Below are positions 38,733 through 45,903 of a stretch of 64,000 bases of DNA, one piece after another. Origin of the DNA: an uncultured Clostridia bacterium. Its GTDB lineage: Bacteria; Bacillota; Clostridia; Lachnospirales; CAG-274. Numbering within the stretch: the stretch's first letter is position 1; each line of letters opens with the position of its first letter. The notes under the pieces were generated by a model. That model did no database searches. It had not been told where the DNA came from and was given only the letters and a program-made list of their open reading frames with translations. The position numbers were made by a program, and so were the translations under genes. The stretch spans positions 124,001 through 188,000 of the forward strand of contig CALWSP010000025.1 in NCBI GenBank assembly GCA_944384235.1, in the 5' to 3' direction.

Positions 38733-38965
38733 AAAAAAAGGACACTTCCATCTTTAAGGACGAAAGTATCCGTGGTACCACCTTAATTCCCTTTAACAAG
38801 GGCACTTAAAATCTTTAACGCAGAAATACGCTAAACCTACTACTACTTCAGCTTAGAAACTCCAGAGCTACCTTCAATACCCAATTCCACAAAGCACCTT
38901 TCAGCCACGAGTGCTTCTCTCTAAGAGTTTGGAATATCTACTCCTCTCCTTCAAAGTCAAAATCT
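38733..38965 (-). promoter_or_regulatory. T-box leader, predicted tRNA-Val responsive, upstream of valS
   Basis: The minus-strand leader shows an AGAGAGAAGCAC arm with its GGTGCT partner (stem I) and the T-box AAGGTGGTACCACGG at 38770-38784. A terminator stem follows (38740-38749 with 38762-38771) with a seven-U run. By alignment with the ilvN T-box, the specifier is at 38879-38881, reading GTA for valine, which fits the downstream gene. A second GTA lies nine bases upstream on the transcript at 38888-38890. The promoter probably lies within the end of the HPr-like gene, but I see no clear -35/-10 pair. Confidence 0.93.
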
Positions 38966-38968
38966 ATA

Positions 38969-39211
38969 TTAACTTAAAAATTCAACAATAGCGTCAAGGG
39001 CCTCGCCCTCATCACTTCCGTGGGCAGTTATTGTAACTACTTGGTCAGTTAATGTTCCAATTGAAATAACCCCCATAATGCTTTTTAAGTTTATTTCTTT
39101 ATCGTCCATAGCTAGTTTAATTTCGCTAGAATACCTGCCTGCTGTTTGAACCAACATAGGAATAGGTCTTTCAACCAAACTTGTGCCAACTAAAATTTCT
39201 TTCTTAACCAT
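38969..39211 (-). CDS. crh: Crh-like HPr paralogue lacking the active-site His
   Basis: The 80-residue protein has the HPr fold, but the active-site stretch reads TSLVERPIPMLVQ where HPr has TGLHARPAALLVQ, so the EI-phosphorylated His is Val13. The regulatory serine motif NLKSIMGV is intact (Ser44, equivalent to Ser46). This is the pattern of B. subtilis Crh, which acts only in catabolite control through HprK and CcpA. The position directly after whiA also matches Crh. hprK lies about 3.7 kb upstream on the same strand. Confidence 0.85.
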   Translation of the reverse strand: MVKKEILVGTSLVERPIPMLVQTAGRYSSEIKLAMDDKEINLKSIMGVISIGTLTDQVVTITAHGSDEGEALDAIVEFLS

Positions 39212-39212
39212 T

Positions 39213-40124
39213 TTAATTATCCCCCTTTAAGCTTTCTGCAATGTTATGAATTTTTTTTAATCTATGATTAACACCATATTTACTAATGTTAGGAGAAAGA
39301 TATTCACCTAATTCCTTTAAACTAGCCTCAGGATATTTTAACCTTAAACTAGCAATATCTTTTAAGTTTGTAGGCAAATAATCTAAACCTTTTAATTCTA
39401 AAATTAGCTTAATATCTTCTATTTGCTTAATTGCTGTGTTCACAACCCTGTTTATATTTGCAGTTTCACAGTTGACAATTCTGTTAACATTGTTTCTAAC
39501 TTCTTTTATTACCCTCATATTTTCAAGCTCAAGTAAAGCCTTGTGAGCAGAAATAACGTTTAAAAAATCAACTATTTGCTCAGCTTCTTTGCAATAAAGG
39601 GTATATTTTCCCTTTCTAGTAATAACTCTCATTTCAATTTTAAAGTCACTAATTAATTCAAGAAGCTCTTGACAAATTTTATAATCATTTAAATTAATCT
39701 CTAAATGATACTGCTTGTTAGGGTCGTTTATATAGCCACAACAAAGAAAAGCCATACCTATATATGCTCTTTTGCAACAATTTTTAGAAATAGCGTTTGA
39801 AAAACCCTCAAACATAGGAATACACCCCTTGCTATTAAGCCCCACTAAAACTGCAATTTTGTCAACATCTTCTTCTTTTTCTATAACAATTTCGTTTTCT
39901 ATTATATCAGTTTTAATTCCACAAACCTCAAAAAGAAGAACCTTTGCAATTTTAACTATTTCTAAATTTTCATTATGTAAAGCAACAAATTTATCATAAG
40001 TTTCTAAGCTAATAAATCCACTCATATTAATAATAGATATAAGCACAGCCGTTTTGCAATGCTTAGAATCTAAACTCTTAATAAAAGTAAGAAGCTCAGC
40101 CTTTACATCGCTAGAAAAAGACAT
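39213..40124 (-). CDS. whiA: WhiA, DNA-binding protein
   Basis: The 303-residue protein has an N-terminal degenerate LAGLIDADG homing-endonuclease-like domain (MSFSSDVKAELL, RAYIGMAFLCCGYINDPNK, YHLEI). Its C-terminal helix-turn-helix includes LRLKYPEASLKELGEYLSP followed by KYGVNHRLKKI. In Bacillus, WhiA affects division and chromosome segregation. It lies one base before the crh-like gene. A 7-bp inverted repeat (40140-40146 with 40166-40172) precedes its SD. Confidence 0.95.
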   Translation of the reverse strand: MSFSSDVKAELLTFIKSLDSKHCKTAVLISIINMSGFISLETYDKFVALHNENLEIVKIAKVLLFEVCGIKTDIIENEIVIEKEEDVDKIAVLVGLNSKGCIPMFEGFSNAISKNCCKRAYIGMAFLCCGYINDPNKQYHLEINLNDYKICQELLELISDFKIEMRVITRKGKYTLYCKEAEQIVDFLNVISAHKALLELENMRVIKEVRNNVNRIVNCETANINRVVNTAIKQIEDIKLILELKGLDYLPTNLKDIASLRLKYPEASLKELGEYLSPNISKYGVNHRLKKIHNIAESLKGDN

Positions 40125-40188
40125 TTTATACCTCCAAAGTGGGTTTATATTAACCTAGAACTATAAAACCCATTATAAATTTAGTATA

Positions 40189-41061
40189 CTACCTCTTATT
40201 ACTTTTGTCAATATCTCTATGTGCGATTATTACACTATGCCCATTATCTTTTAAATGATGATGGAGTTCATTGGCTAAAGTGACACTTCTATGCTTTCCG
40301 CCAGTGCAACCAATGGCAATAACCAACTGATTTTTTCCCTCTTTAATATAATTAGGTATCAAAAATTCACATAAATCAATTAATTTATTTCTAAATATTT
40401 TTGCTTCCTCCCATTTCATAACATAATCTCTAACAGCAACATCGTTTCCAGTTAAATCCTTTAACTCATCAATATAAAATGGGTTAGGAATAAATCTAAC
40501 GTCAAACACCATATCAGCATCACTAGGTAACCCATACTTAAAGCCAAAACTTAAAACAGTAATCATAAGAGATTCAAACTTCTTTTCCTCAAGGAAAATG
40601 TCACTTAACTGAGTTCTAAGCTCTCTAGTAAGCATATGAGATGTGTCTATAATATAGTCAGACATTTTTTTAATCTTTTCAAGGTGCTTTCTTTCGCTTT
40701 TAATTCCGTCAATTAGCCTCTCCCCCTTTAAATTTAAAGGGTGTTGCCTTCTAGACTCTTTGTATCTTTTTAAAAGCACCTCGTTTTCACTTTCTAAAAA
40801 CAAAATTTCAAAATCTTTGTTGTCCTCGTTTTTAATTTCAGAAAGGAAACTTGTTAAGTCACCAAAAAGCCTACCGCCTCTAATATCAACACCTATTGCA
40901 ACGTTTGATAAATCAGAGTTTCTATTTGAAAAAAGCTCAATAAACTTGGGAATAAGGCTAGGTGGCAAGTTGTCAACACAAAAATATCCAATATCCTCTA
41001 AAAACTTTAAAACTGTACTTTTGCCAGCACCTGACATACCTGTTACAATTACGCACCTCAT
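40189..41061 (-). CDS. rapZ: RapZ-family nucleotide-binding protein
   Basis: The 290-residue P-loop protein starts at 41061 after GGGAG and opens MRCVIVTGMSGAGKST (Walker A). The C-terminal domain has the signature IGCTGGKHRSVTLANEL. In E. coli, RapZ is the RNase adaptor sensing GlcN6P; in Bacillus, YvcJ affects competence. The usual neighbour yvcK, commonly between rapZ and whiA, is absent here. Confidence 0.95.
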   Translation of the reverse strand: MRCVIVTGMSGAGKSTVLKFLEDIGYFCVDNLPPSLIPKFIELFSNRNSDLSNVAIGVDIRGGRLFGDLTSFLSEIKNEDNKDFEILFLESENEVLLKRYKESRRQHPLNLKGERLIDGIKSERKHLEKIKKMSDYIIDTSHMLTRELRTQLSDIFLEEKKFESLMITVLSFGFKYGLPSDADMVFDVRFIPNPFYIDELKDLTGNDVAVRDYVMKWEEAKIFRNKLIDLCEFLIPNYIKEGKNQLVIAIGCTGGKHRSVTLANELHHHLKDNGHSVIIAHRDIDKSNKR

Positions 41062-41084
41062 ATTCTCACTCCCATTTTCTTTTG

Positions 41085-41984
41085 TCATTCACCAATTATT
41101 CTAACCTCTGGCTCTAAAAGAACACCAAATTCATCTTTAACCTTTTTGCTAACAATTTCCATAAGCTTTAACACATCGCAAGCACTTGCATTTTTGTTGT
41201 TCACAACAAAGCCACAATGCTTTTTGCTAACTTCTGCGTCGCCAACACTAAAGCCTCTTAACCCACAATCGTCAATTAACTTTGCCGCAAAATAACCCTC
41301 AGGCCTTTTAAACGTACTTCCTGCGCTAGGCAAGTTCACAGGTTGTTTTTCATTTCTTTGAGCCATAAGGAGCTTCATTTTTTCTTGAATTTCTTCCTTG
41401 TTTCCTTTTTCAAGCTCTAAAACAACTTCTAAAACAACCATTTTTTCTCTCATTATTTTGCTGTTTCTGTATGAAAATTCAGCCTCGTCTTTTGTTAATT
41501 TTTTAATAACTCCGTTTTCAAGCACAGTAATGTCTTTTACTATGTCCTTAATTTCTCCGCCATAAGCACCAGCATTCATACAAATAGCTCCGCCAATAGT
41601 CCCAGGTATTCCACTTAAACATTCCATACCAGCTAAAGAACTTTGCATTGCCTTTTTTGCAACAGCTGATAAAGTCGCACCTGCCTCAGCTTTAATTAAA
41701 CAACCATCAACATCTACTTTAGAAAAATCTTTAAATAATTTAACAATAACTCCTCTAAAACCGTTGTCTTTAACAAGTAGGTTGCTACCATTTCCAATCA
41801 CATAATAATTTATGGAATTATCGCTTAAATATGAAATAATATCTTTTACATTTTCTATATTTTTTGGGCAAACTAAAAAATCTGCCTTGCCACCTATTCT
41901 AAATGTTGTGTGTTTATTCATAGGTTCATTAACAAAAACATTTTCTTCACCTAAAATAGACTTTAAATCTTCAAAAATATTCAT
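41085..41984 (-). CDS. murB: UDP-N-acetylenolpyruvoylglucosamine reductase
   Basis: MurB reduces UDP-GlcNAc-enolpyruvate to UDP-MurNAc with NADPH and FAD. The 299-residue protein is of the type with GNGSNLLV, SGIPGTIGGAICMNAGAYGG and SYRNSKI. The proton-donor Ser is in NLPSAGSTFKRP and the C-terminal segment is KKHCGFVVNN. The reading frame ends 23 bases before rapZ, and an alternative rapZ start would overlap it. Confidence 0.96.
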   Translation of the reverse strand: MNIFEDLKSILGEENVFVNEPMNKHTTFRIGGKADFLVCPKNIENVKDIISYLSDNSINYYVIGNGSNLLVKDNGFRGVIVKLFKDFSKVDVDGCLIKAEAGATLSAVAKKAMQSSLAGMECLSGIPGTIGGAICMNAGAYGGEIKDIVKDITVLENGVIKKLTKDEAEFSYRNSKIMREKMVVLEVVLELEKGNKEEIQEKMKLLMAQRNEKQPVNLPSAGSTFKRPEGYFAAKLIDDCGLRGFSVGDAEVSKKHCGFVVNNKNASACDVLKLMEIVSKKVKDEFGVLLEPEVRIIGE

Positions 41985-41986
41985 TG

Positions 41987-42946
41987 TTAAATTTCCTCTC
42001 TATTTATTCTGCCAAGCATAGCTGCTCCAACAACACCTGCATCGTTTCCTAGTGTTGCTACACAAATTTTAGTTTTAAGCTCTCCACCATAAACTCTTTC
42101 GTTAAGAATTTTAATTAAAGGCTCAATAACTTTGTCCCCTTGAGCACAAACACCTCCACCAATAATAATTGCTTCTGGCTGGAAAATGTTCACAAGGTTC
42201 ACAAGGCCAATTGCTAAATATTTAATGTACTTGTCAATAATTTTTAATGCAATTTCATCTCCTAAATCATAGGCGTCAAACACAGTCTTTGCGTCAATTA
42301 ACTTTATATTTCCATCTACAAGGTCATATATTTTGCTGTTAGGATATTTTGCAGCAGCAATTCTACCCTCTCTCCTTAAAGCTGAAGCTGAAGCATAAGC
42401 CTCCCAACAGCCTTTTCTACCACAAGTACATTCTTCGCCCTCTGCAACAATAACCATATGCCCAGCTTCTCCGCCTCCACCAAAAGAGCCGTCAAAAACT
42501 TTTCCATTTATAATAATGCCAGCACCAACGCCAGTGCCAATAGTTATATAAATAAGGTTTTTGCTTCCATAAGCTATACCACAAACATTTTCACCAATAG
42601 CAGCACAGTTTGCATCGTTTTCAATGTAACAAGGCAAGTCAATTCTCTTTCTCATCTCGTCTATAACATTTACATTTCTAAAATTCAAATTATTAGCATA
42701 AATAGAGATACCTTTTTGCTTATCCATAGTTCCTGGCATACCAATGCCAATAGATTCAATGTCGCTAACTTCAATTTGTAATTCCTTAATTAAAGCTTTT
42801 GCAAGCTCTGCCATATCATCTAAAATATCTTCAGCAGTTCTACCGTTCATTGTTGGCGTTTCTTTTTTAACTAAAATGTTTCCGTTTTCGTCAACAATGC
42901 CAGCAGAAATGTTAGTACCACCTAAATCTATACCAATATAATACAT
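41987..42946 (-). CDS. glcK: ROK-family kinase, probable glucokinase
   Basis: The 319-residue protein opens MYYIGIDLGGTNISAGI (phosphate loop). It shows the ROK zinc motif CTCGRKGCWEAYAS, the sugar-binding GEAGHMVI region and the catalytic Asp segment IENDANCAAIGE. The pattern fits Gram-positive glucokinases, but ROK kinases also phosphorylate other hexoses or GlcNAc/ManNAc. The start at 42946 is favoured by AAGGG spacing. Position beside murB and hprK links it to sugar flux and carbon control. Confidence 0.88.
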   Translation of the reverse strand: MYYIGIDLGGTNISAGIVDENGNILVKKETPTMNGRTAEDILDDMAELAKALIKELQIEVSDIESIGIGMPGTMDKQKGISIYANNLNFRNVNVIDEMRKRIDLPCYIENDANCAAIGENVCGIAYGSKNLIYITIGTGVGAGIIINGKVFDGSFGGGGEAGHMVIVAEGEECTCGRKGCWEAYASASALRREGRIAAAKYPNSKIYDLVDGNIKLIDAKTVFDAYDLGDEIALKIIDKYIKYLAIGLVNLVNIFQPEAIIIGGGVCAQGDKVIEPLIKILNERVYGGELKTKICVATLGNDAGVVGAAMLGRINREEI

Positions 42947-42951
42947 AATCA

Positions 42952-43875
42952 TCAACCCTTCATAGCATTATTCATTATAGCGTCATTTAACGCCTTTGCA
43001 GCGTTATAACCCATTTTCTTCTGACGACAGTTTACAGCAGCAGACTCACATATAATAGCTAAGTTTCTACCAGGTCTAACAGGAATAGAGTGACATATAA
43101 CTTTATTACCTAATATGTCCATATATTCCTCTTTAATACCTAATCTGTCATAGGCTTTTCCCTTTTCCCAGTATTCTAATTTAATAATAAGGTCAATTTC
43201 CTGGCTGTCCTTAACAGATTGCACACCAAACATTTGCTTAACATTTATAATGCCTATACCACGAACTTCAATAAAATATCTAATTAATTCTGGGCAAGTA
43301 CCAATTAAAGAGTTGTGAGAAACCTTTTTAATTTCAACTGCGTCATCAGCAACAAGACGGTGTCCTCTTTTAACAAGCTCTAAAGCGGCCTCACTTTTGC
43401 CTATACCACTTTCGCCTGTAATTAAAACACCCTCTCCATATACGTCAACTAACACTCCGTGAATAGTTGTTCTAGGAGCAAGCTCCATTTTAAGCCATTT
43501 TAAAAGCTCTGATGTAAATTCTGAAGTTTTTTCCTCTGTTTGTAAAATAGGAATATTTTTTTCTCTAGCATAAAATAACATTTCAGGGTGAGGAGTTAAC
43601 CCCCTTGAAATAATAACAGCCGGCATTTTATACTGAAAAAGTTTTTCAAGTGTTTCTTGCCTAAATTCAGGAGTTAATTTTGACAAATAGCTGTATTCTA
43701 CAAGGCCAATCACCTGTATTCGCTCGCTGTCAAAATAATCAAAAAAACCAGCCAGCTGTATAGCCGGCCTGTTCACTCCTGCTGTTTCTATATCTATATT
43801 TTCTATATTAATATCTTCTGTCAAATTTTTAAGATTAAATTCTTTTATAATTTCTTTTAAACTAACTGAATACAT
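42952..43875 (-). CDS. hprK: HPr kinase/phosphorylase
   Basis: This bifunctional enzyme phosphorylates or dephosphorylates the regulatory serine of HPr and Crh in response to glycolytic state. The 307-residue protein has an N-terminal substrate-recognition domain, Walker A GESGIGKSEAALELVKRGH and the family signature VRGIGIINVKQMFG. A C-terminal helix follows. The start at 43875 is preferred over the in-frame ATG 43896, which overlaps the SD. It co-occurs with the crh-like gene in the same locus. Confidence 0.96.
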   Translation of the reverse strand: MYSVSLKEIIKEFNLKNLTEDINIENIDIETAGVNRPAIQLAGFFDYFDSERIQVIGLVEYSYLSKLTPEFRQETLEKLFQYKMPAVIISRGLTPHPEMLFYAREKNIPILQTEEKTSEFTSELLKWLKMELAPRTTIHGVLVDVYGEGVLITGESGIGKSEAALELVKRGHRLVADDAVEIKKVSHNSLIGTCPELIRYFIEVRGIGIINVKQMFGVQSVKDSQEIDLIIKLEYWEKGKAYDRLGIKEEYMDILGNKVICHSIPVRPGRNLAIICESAAVNCRQKKMGYNAAKALNDAIMNNAMKG

Positions 43876-43979
43876 ACATTCTGCCCCACCTTTCATTATA
43901 TTTATATTTTACCCCAAATCAACTTCTTTTTCAATGACTTTAACCAAATTTTTATTAATTTTTAACAAAATTCATAATA

Positions 43980-44020
43980 AAAAAGGCTAAGGTAAATTTT
44001 ATGTTTACCTTAGCCTTTTT
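43980..44020 (-). terminator. Terminator of the DUF3793-flavodoxin operon
   Basis: A 17-bp perfect stem (43980-43996 with 44004-44020) with a 7-base loop lies 20 bases after the flavodoxin stop. The U run is present on the minus strand. Confidence 0.9.
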
Positions 44021-44040
44021 CACTTTAATTAATAAATTTT

Positions 44041-44457
44041 TTAACCTAACATTTCTCCTAGCTTTTTACATTCTTCTAACACTTCATCATCAGGAGCTTC
44101 GTTGCAAATAACGCTTTTAGAAACTAATTTTGCACCTTTTTCGCCACAAACTTCTTCCCAGCTGTTCATCCACTCTCCGCCTCCCCAGCCATAAGAGCCA
44201 AATAAGGCAATATTTTTTCCATTTAAATCACATTCAGAAAAAACTGGTTCAAACTCCACTTCTTCTAAAGCTTCAGCACCCATAGCAGGGCAACCAAAAG
44301 CAATAGCATCAAAATCTGAAACCATATCTTTGTTAAATTCGCTAACATCAAACAAAGTTGCCTCTAAACCTTTGTTTTTAGCCCCTTCTAAAACTGCCTC
44401 AGCCATAATCTTTGTGTTTCCTGTTCCACTCCAATAAACAATTGCTACTTTACTCAT
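44041..44457 (-). CDS. Flavodoxin
   Basis: The 138-residue FMN protein starts at 44457 (TGGAGG eight bases upstream). It has the phosphate loop YWSGTGNTKIMAE and the later GCPAMGAEALEE and FGSYGWGGGEWMN flavin-contact loops of short clostridial flavodoxins. Flavodoxin replaces ferredoxin as electron carrier when iron is scarce. It is cotranscribed with the DUF3793 gene, 20 bases downstream of it, from the promoter and operators at about 45143-45257. Confidence 0.93.
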   Translation of the reverse strand: MSKVAIVYWSGTGNTKIMAEAVLEGAKNKGLEATLFDVSEFNKDMVSDFDAIAFGCPAMGAEALEEVEFEPVFSECDLNGKNIALFGSYGWGGGEWMNSWEEVCGEKGAKLVSKSVICNEAPDDEVLEECKKLGEMLG

Positions 44458-44477
44458 ATAAAAAACCTCCATTTCTT

Positions 44478-45029
44478 TTATACACCAACAGTTAAATGGT
44501 TAATTGTTAAACCCTCATTTAACTTTTTGCAATATACATCTGTGCATTTTTTAAACTTGTTAAAAATTTTTCTAGCTTCACATTCATCTCCATAAACTTT
44601 CCAACAGCCAGTACACTTAGCATTTTTCCCTTTGTTTTCAATAAAACCAACAACATCTTCTAAAGGATAGCCAAGAAAAAGCCCTATTTCGTGAGGAAAT
44701 TCCTCGTTTGCAGAAATTCTCCCAGCTAAACAACCAATAAAGTCGTTTAAACACTCACCCTTGTATCCATTTTCTTTTAAAAGAGTTAAAGCCTTTTCCC
44801 CGTTTAAATCCTCTGACAATTTACTAGGTCTAAAAACATAAATCAAAGCTCTGTTTATAAACAATTTTAAAATATAAACATAAACTCCCTTTGGATTAAG
44901 TATCTTGTTAATATTTTCAATTTTTTTAACTAATTTTTTTGAACAATCTATTTTACAACTAAAAAGATTAGCTGTTTTAATTCCTGCAAGTGTAGGCGAA
45001 CAATACCTAACTAAAACTTCTTCAGACAT
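44478..45029 (-). CDS. DUF3793 family protein
   Basis: The 183-residue soluble protein shows the DUF3793 pattern: an N-terminal PTLAGIKTANLFS segment, HEIGLFLGYPLEDVVGF and the Cys-rich CTGCWKVYGDECEA followed by a helical tail with Cys residues. The function is unknown; family members are common in gut Clostridia and I recall them beside flavodoxin and iron-uptake genes. The cysteines could bind metal. The upstream operators suggest that iron or manganese controls it. Confidence 0.85.
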   Translation of the reverse strand: MSEEVLVRYCSPTLAGIKTANLFSCKIDCSKKLVKKIENINKILNPKGVYVYILKLFINRALIYVFRPSKLSEDLNGEKALTLLKENGYKGECLNDFIGCLAGRISANEEFPHEIGLFLGYPLEDVVGFIENKGKNAKCTGCWKVYGDECEARKIFNKFKKCTDVYCKKLNEGLTINHLTVGV

Positions 45030-45142
45030 AAAAACCCTCCAAATTTAAACTTTAATTTATGTATTTAATATTCCCAAAATTCTATTAAAATTTACAAATT
45101 CTAAAATGCAAATTATATGCTATTATCCATATTTATGGTTTA

Positions 45143-45222
45143 ATATCATTAAGTTAGCTAAAGCTAACCTAACCTCAAAAAAAATTTTTTGTTTTTAGTT
45201 AGGCTTTGCTAACTCAATGATT
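45143..45222 (-). promoter_or_regulatory. Candidate DtxR/IdeR-type operators in an imperfect 75-base palindrome
   Basis: Plus-strand 45154-45172 reads TTAGCTAAAGCTAACCTAA. Its complement matches the DtxR/IdeR consensus TTAGGTTAGSCTAACCTAA at 16 of 19 positions by my count. A second, weaker copy (about 14 of 19) is at 45199-45217. The two sites are arms of one long imperfect inverted repeat (ATCATT-AGTTAGC on one side, GCTAACT-AATGAT on the other), about 80 bases wide. They lie just after the predicted start point of the DUF3793-flavodoxin transcript, where a bound repressor would block it. Confidence 0.65.
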
Positions 45223-45228
45223 AATTTG

Positions 45229-45257
45229 ATTATACACTACAAAATTCCTCTTGTCAA
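45229..45257 (-). promoter_or_regulatory. Consensus promoter of the DUF3793-flavodoxin operon
   Basis: On the minus strand, TTGACA (45252-45257) and TATAAT (45229-45234) are exactly 17 bases apart. Such a strong promoter would need tight repression, in line with the operators just downstream. Confidence 0.88.
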
Positions 45258-45297
45258 TATCCTTTTAAATTCTTTTTTATTAAAATTTTTTTAACAA

Positions 45298-45329
45298 AAA
45301 GGAGATATACTTTTTTGTATATCTCCTTT
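45298..45329 (-). terminator. Terminator of the second flavodoxin gene
   Basis: A 13-bp perfect stem (45298-45310 with 45317-45329) with a 6-base loop and TTTTTG on the minus strand follows the stop at 45333. Confidence 0.87.
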
Positions 45330-45332
45330 GTT

Positions 45333-45812
45333 TTAAGCCTCAACTTTTTTTGCCCATTCCTTTAATTCTTCTTCGGATAAATCCTCTGAAATGACGTCAC
45401 CATCTTTTAAAATAGCACCTTTACAAGATGGAGCTAACCCCTCGTTTGTATCCTCCATTTCACTTCCACCAGATGTAGCAAAAGGAATAATAGTTTTTCC
45501 CTTTAAATCATATTCTTCTAAAAAGCTGTTTACAATGTTAGGAGCACCGTACCACCAAATAGGAAACCCTAAATAAATAATGTCATATTTTGAAATATCT
45601 TCAACCTTGTTTAAAACATCAGGTCTAAAACCTCTATTGCTCATTTCTAAACTAGAACGGCTGCTTCTATCCAGCCAGTCAAGGTCCTCTTTTGTGTATG
45701 GCTTTTCTGGAACAATTTCAAACAAATCTCCCTCAATAGCATTAGCCAACTTTTCAGCCAATTTTTTAGTATTTCCAGTTGGGCTAAAGTATGCAATTAA
45801 CCTTTCACTCAT
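45333..45812 (-). CDS. Flavodoxin-like protein (NAD(P)H-type flavodoxin family)
   Basis: The 159-residue protein starts at 45812 (GGAGG seven bases upstream). It has the phosphate loop YFSPTGNTKKLAEKLA, the acidic substrate-side region DLDWLDRSSRSS, the FMN loop GFPIWWYGAPNIV and ATSGGSEMEDT. The layout is that of the flavodoxin_4 group, which often acts as a small flavoprotein reductase rather than a classical electron carrier. It has its own promoter and terminator and no DtxR-like site nearby. Confidence 0.9.
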   Translation of the reverse strand: MSERLIAYFSPTGNTKKLAEKLANAIEGDLFEIVPEKPYTKEDLDWLDRSSRSSLEMSNRGFRPDVLNKVEDISKYDIIYLGFPIWWYGAPNIVNSFLEEYDLKGKTIIPFATSGGSEMEDTNEGLAPSCKGAILKDGDVISEDLSEEELKEWAKKVEA

Positions 45813-45874
45813 AACCATTCCTCCAATTCATTTATTAACACATTACAAAACATAAATTACTATAATTTAGTTCT

Positions 45875-45903
45875 ATTATACCATATAAAAATGAATTTGT
45901 CAG
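45875..45903 (-). promoter_or_regulatory. Promoter of the second flavodoxin gene
   Basis: On the minus strand, CTGACA (45898-45903) and TATAAT (45875-45880) are 17 bases apart. The -35 box directly abuts the stop codon of gltB. Confidence 0.75.

Noticed and set aside
38888-38890. A second GTA triplet in the valS T-box as the specifier
   Set aside because: Alignment with the ilvN T-box favours 38879-38881; both would read Val, so the conclusion is unchanged.
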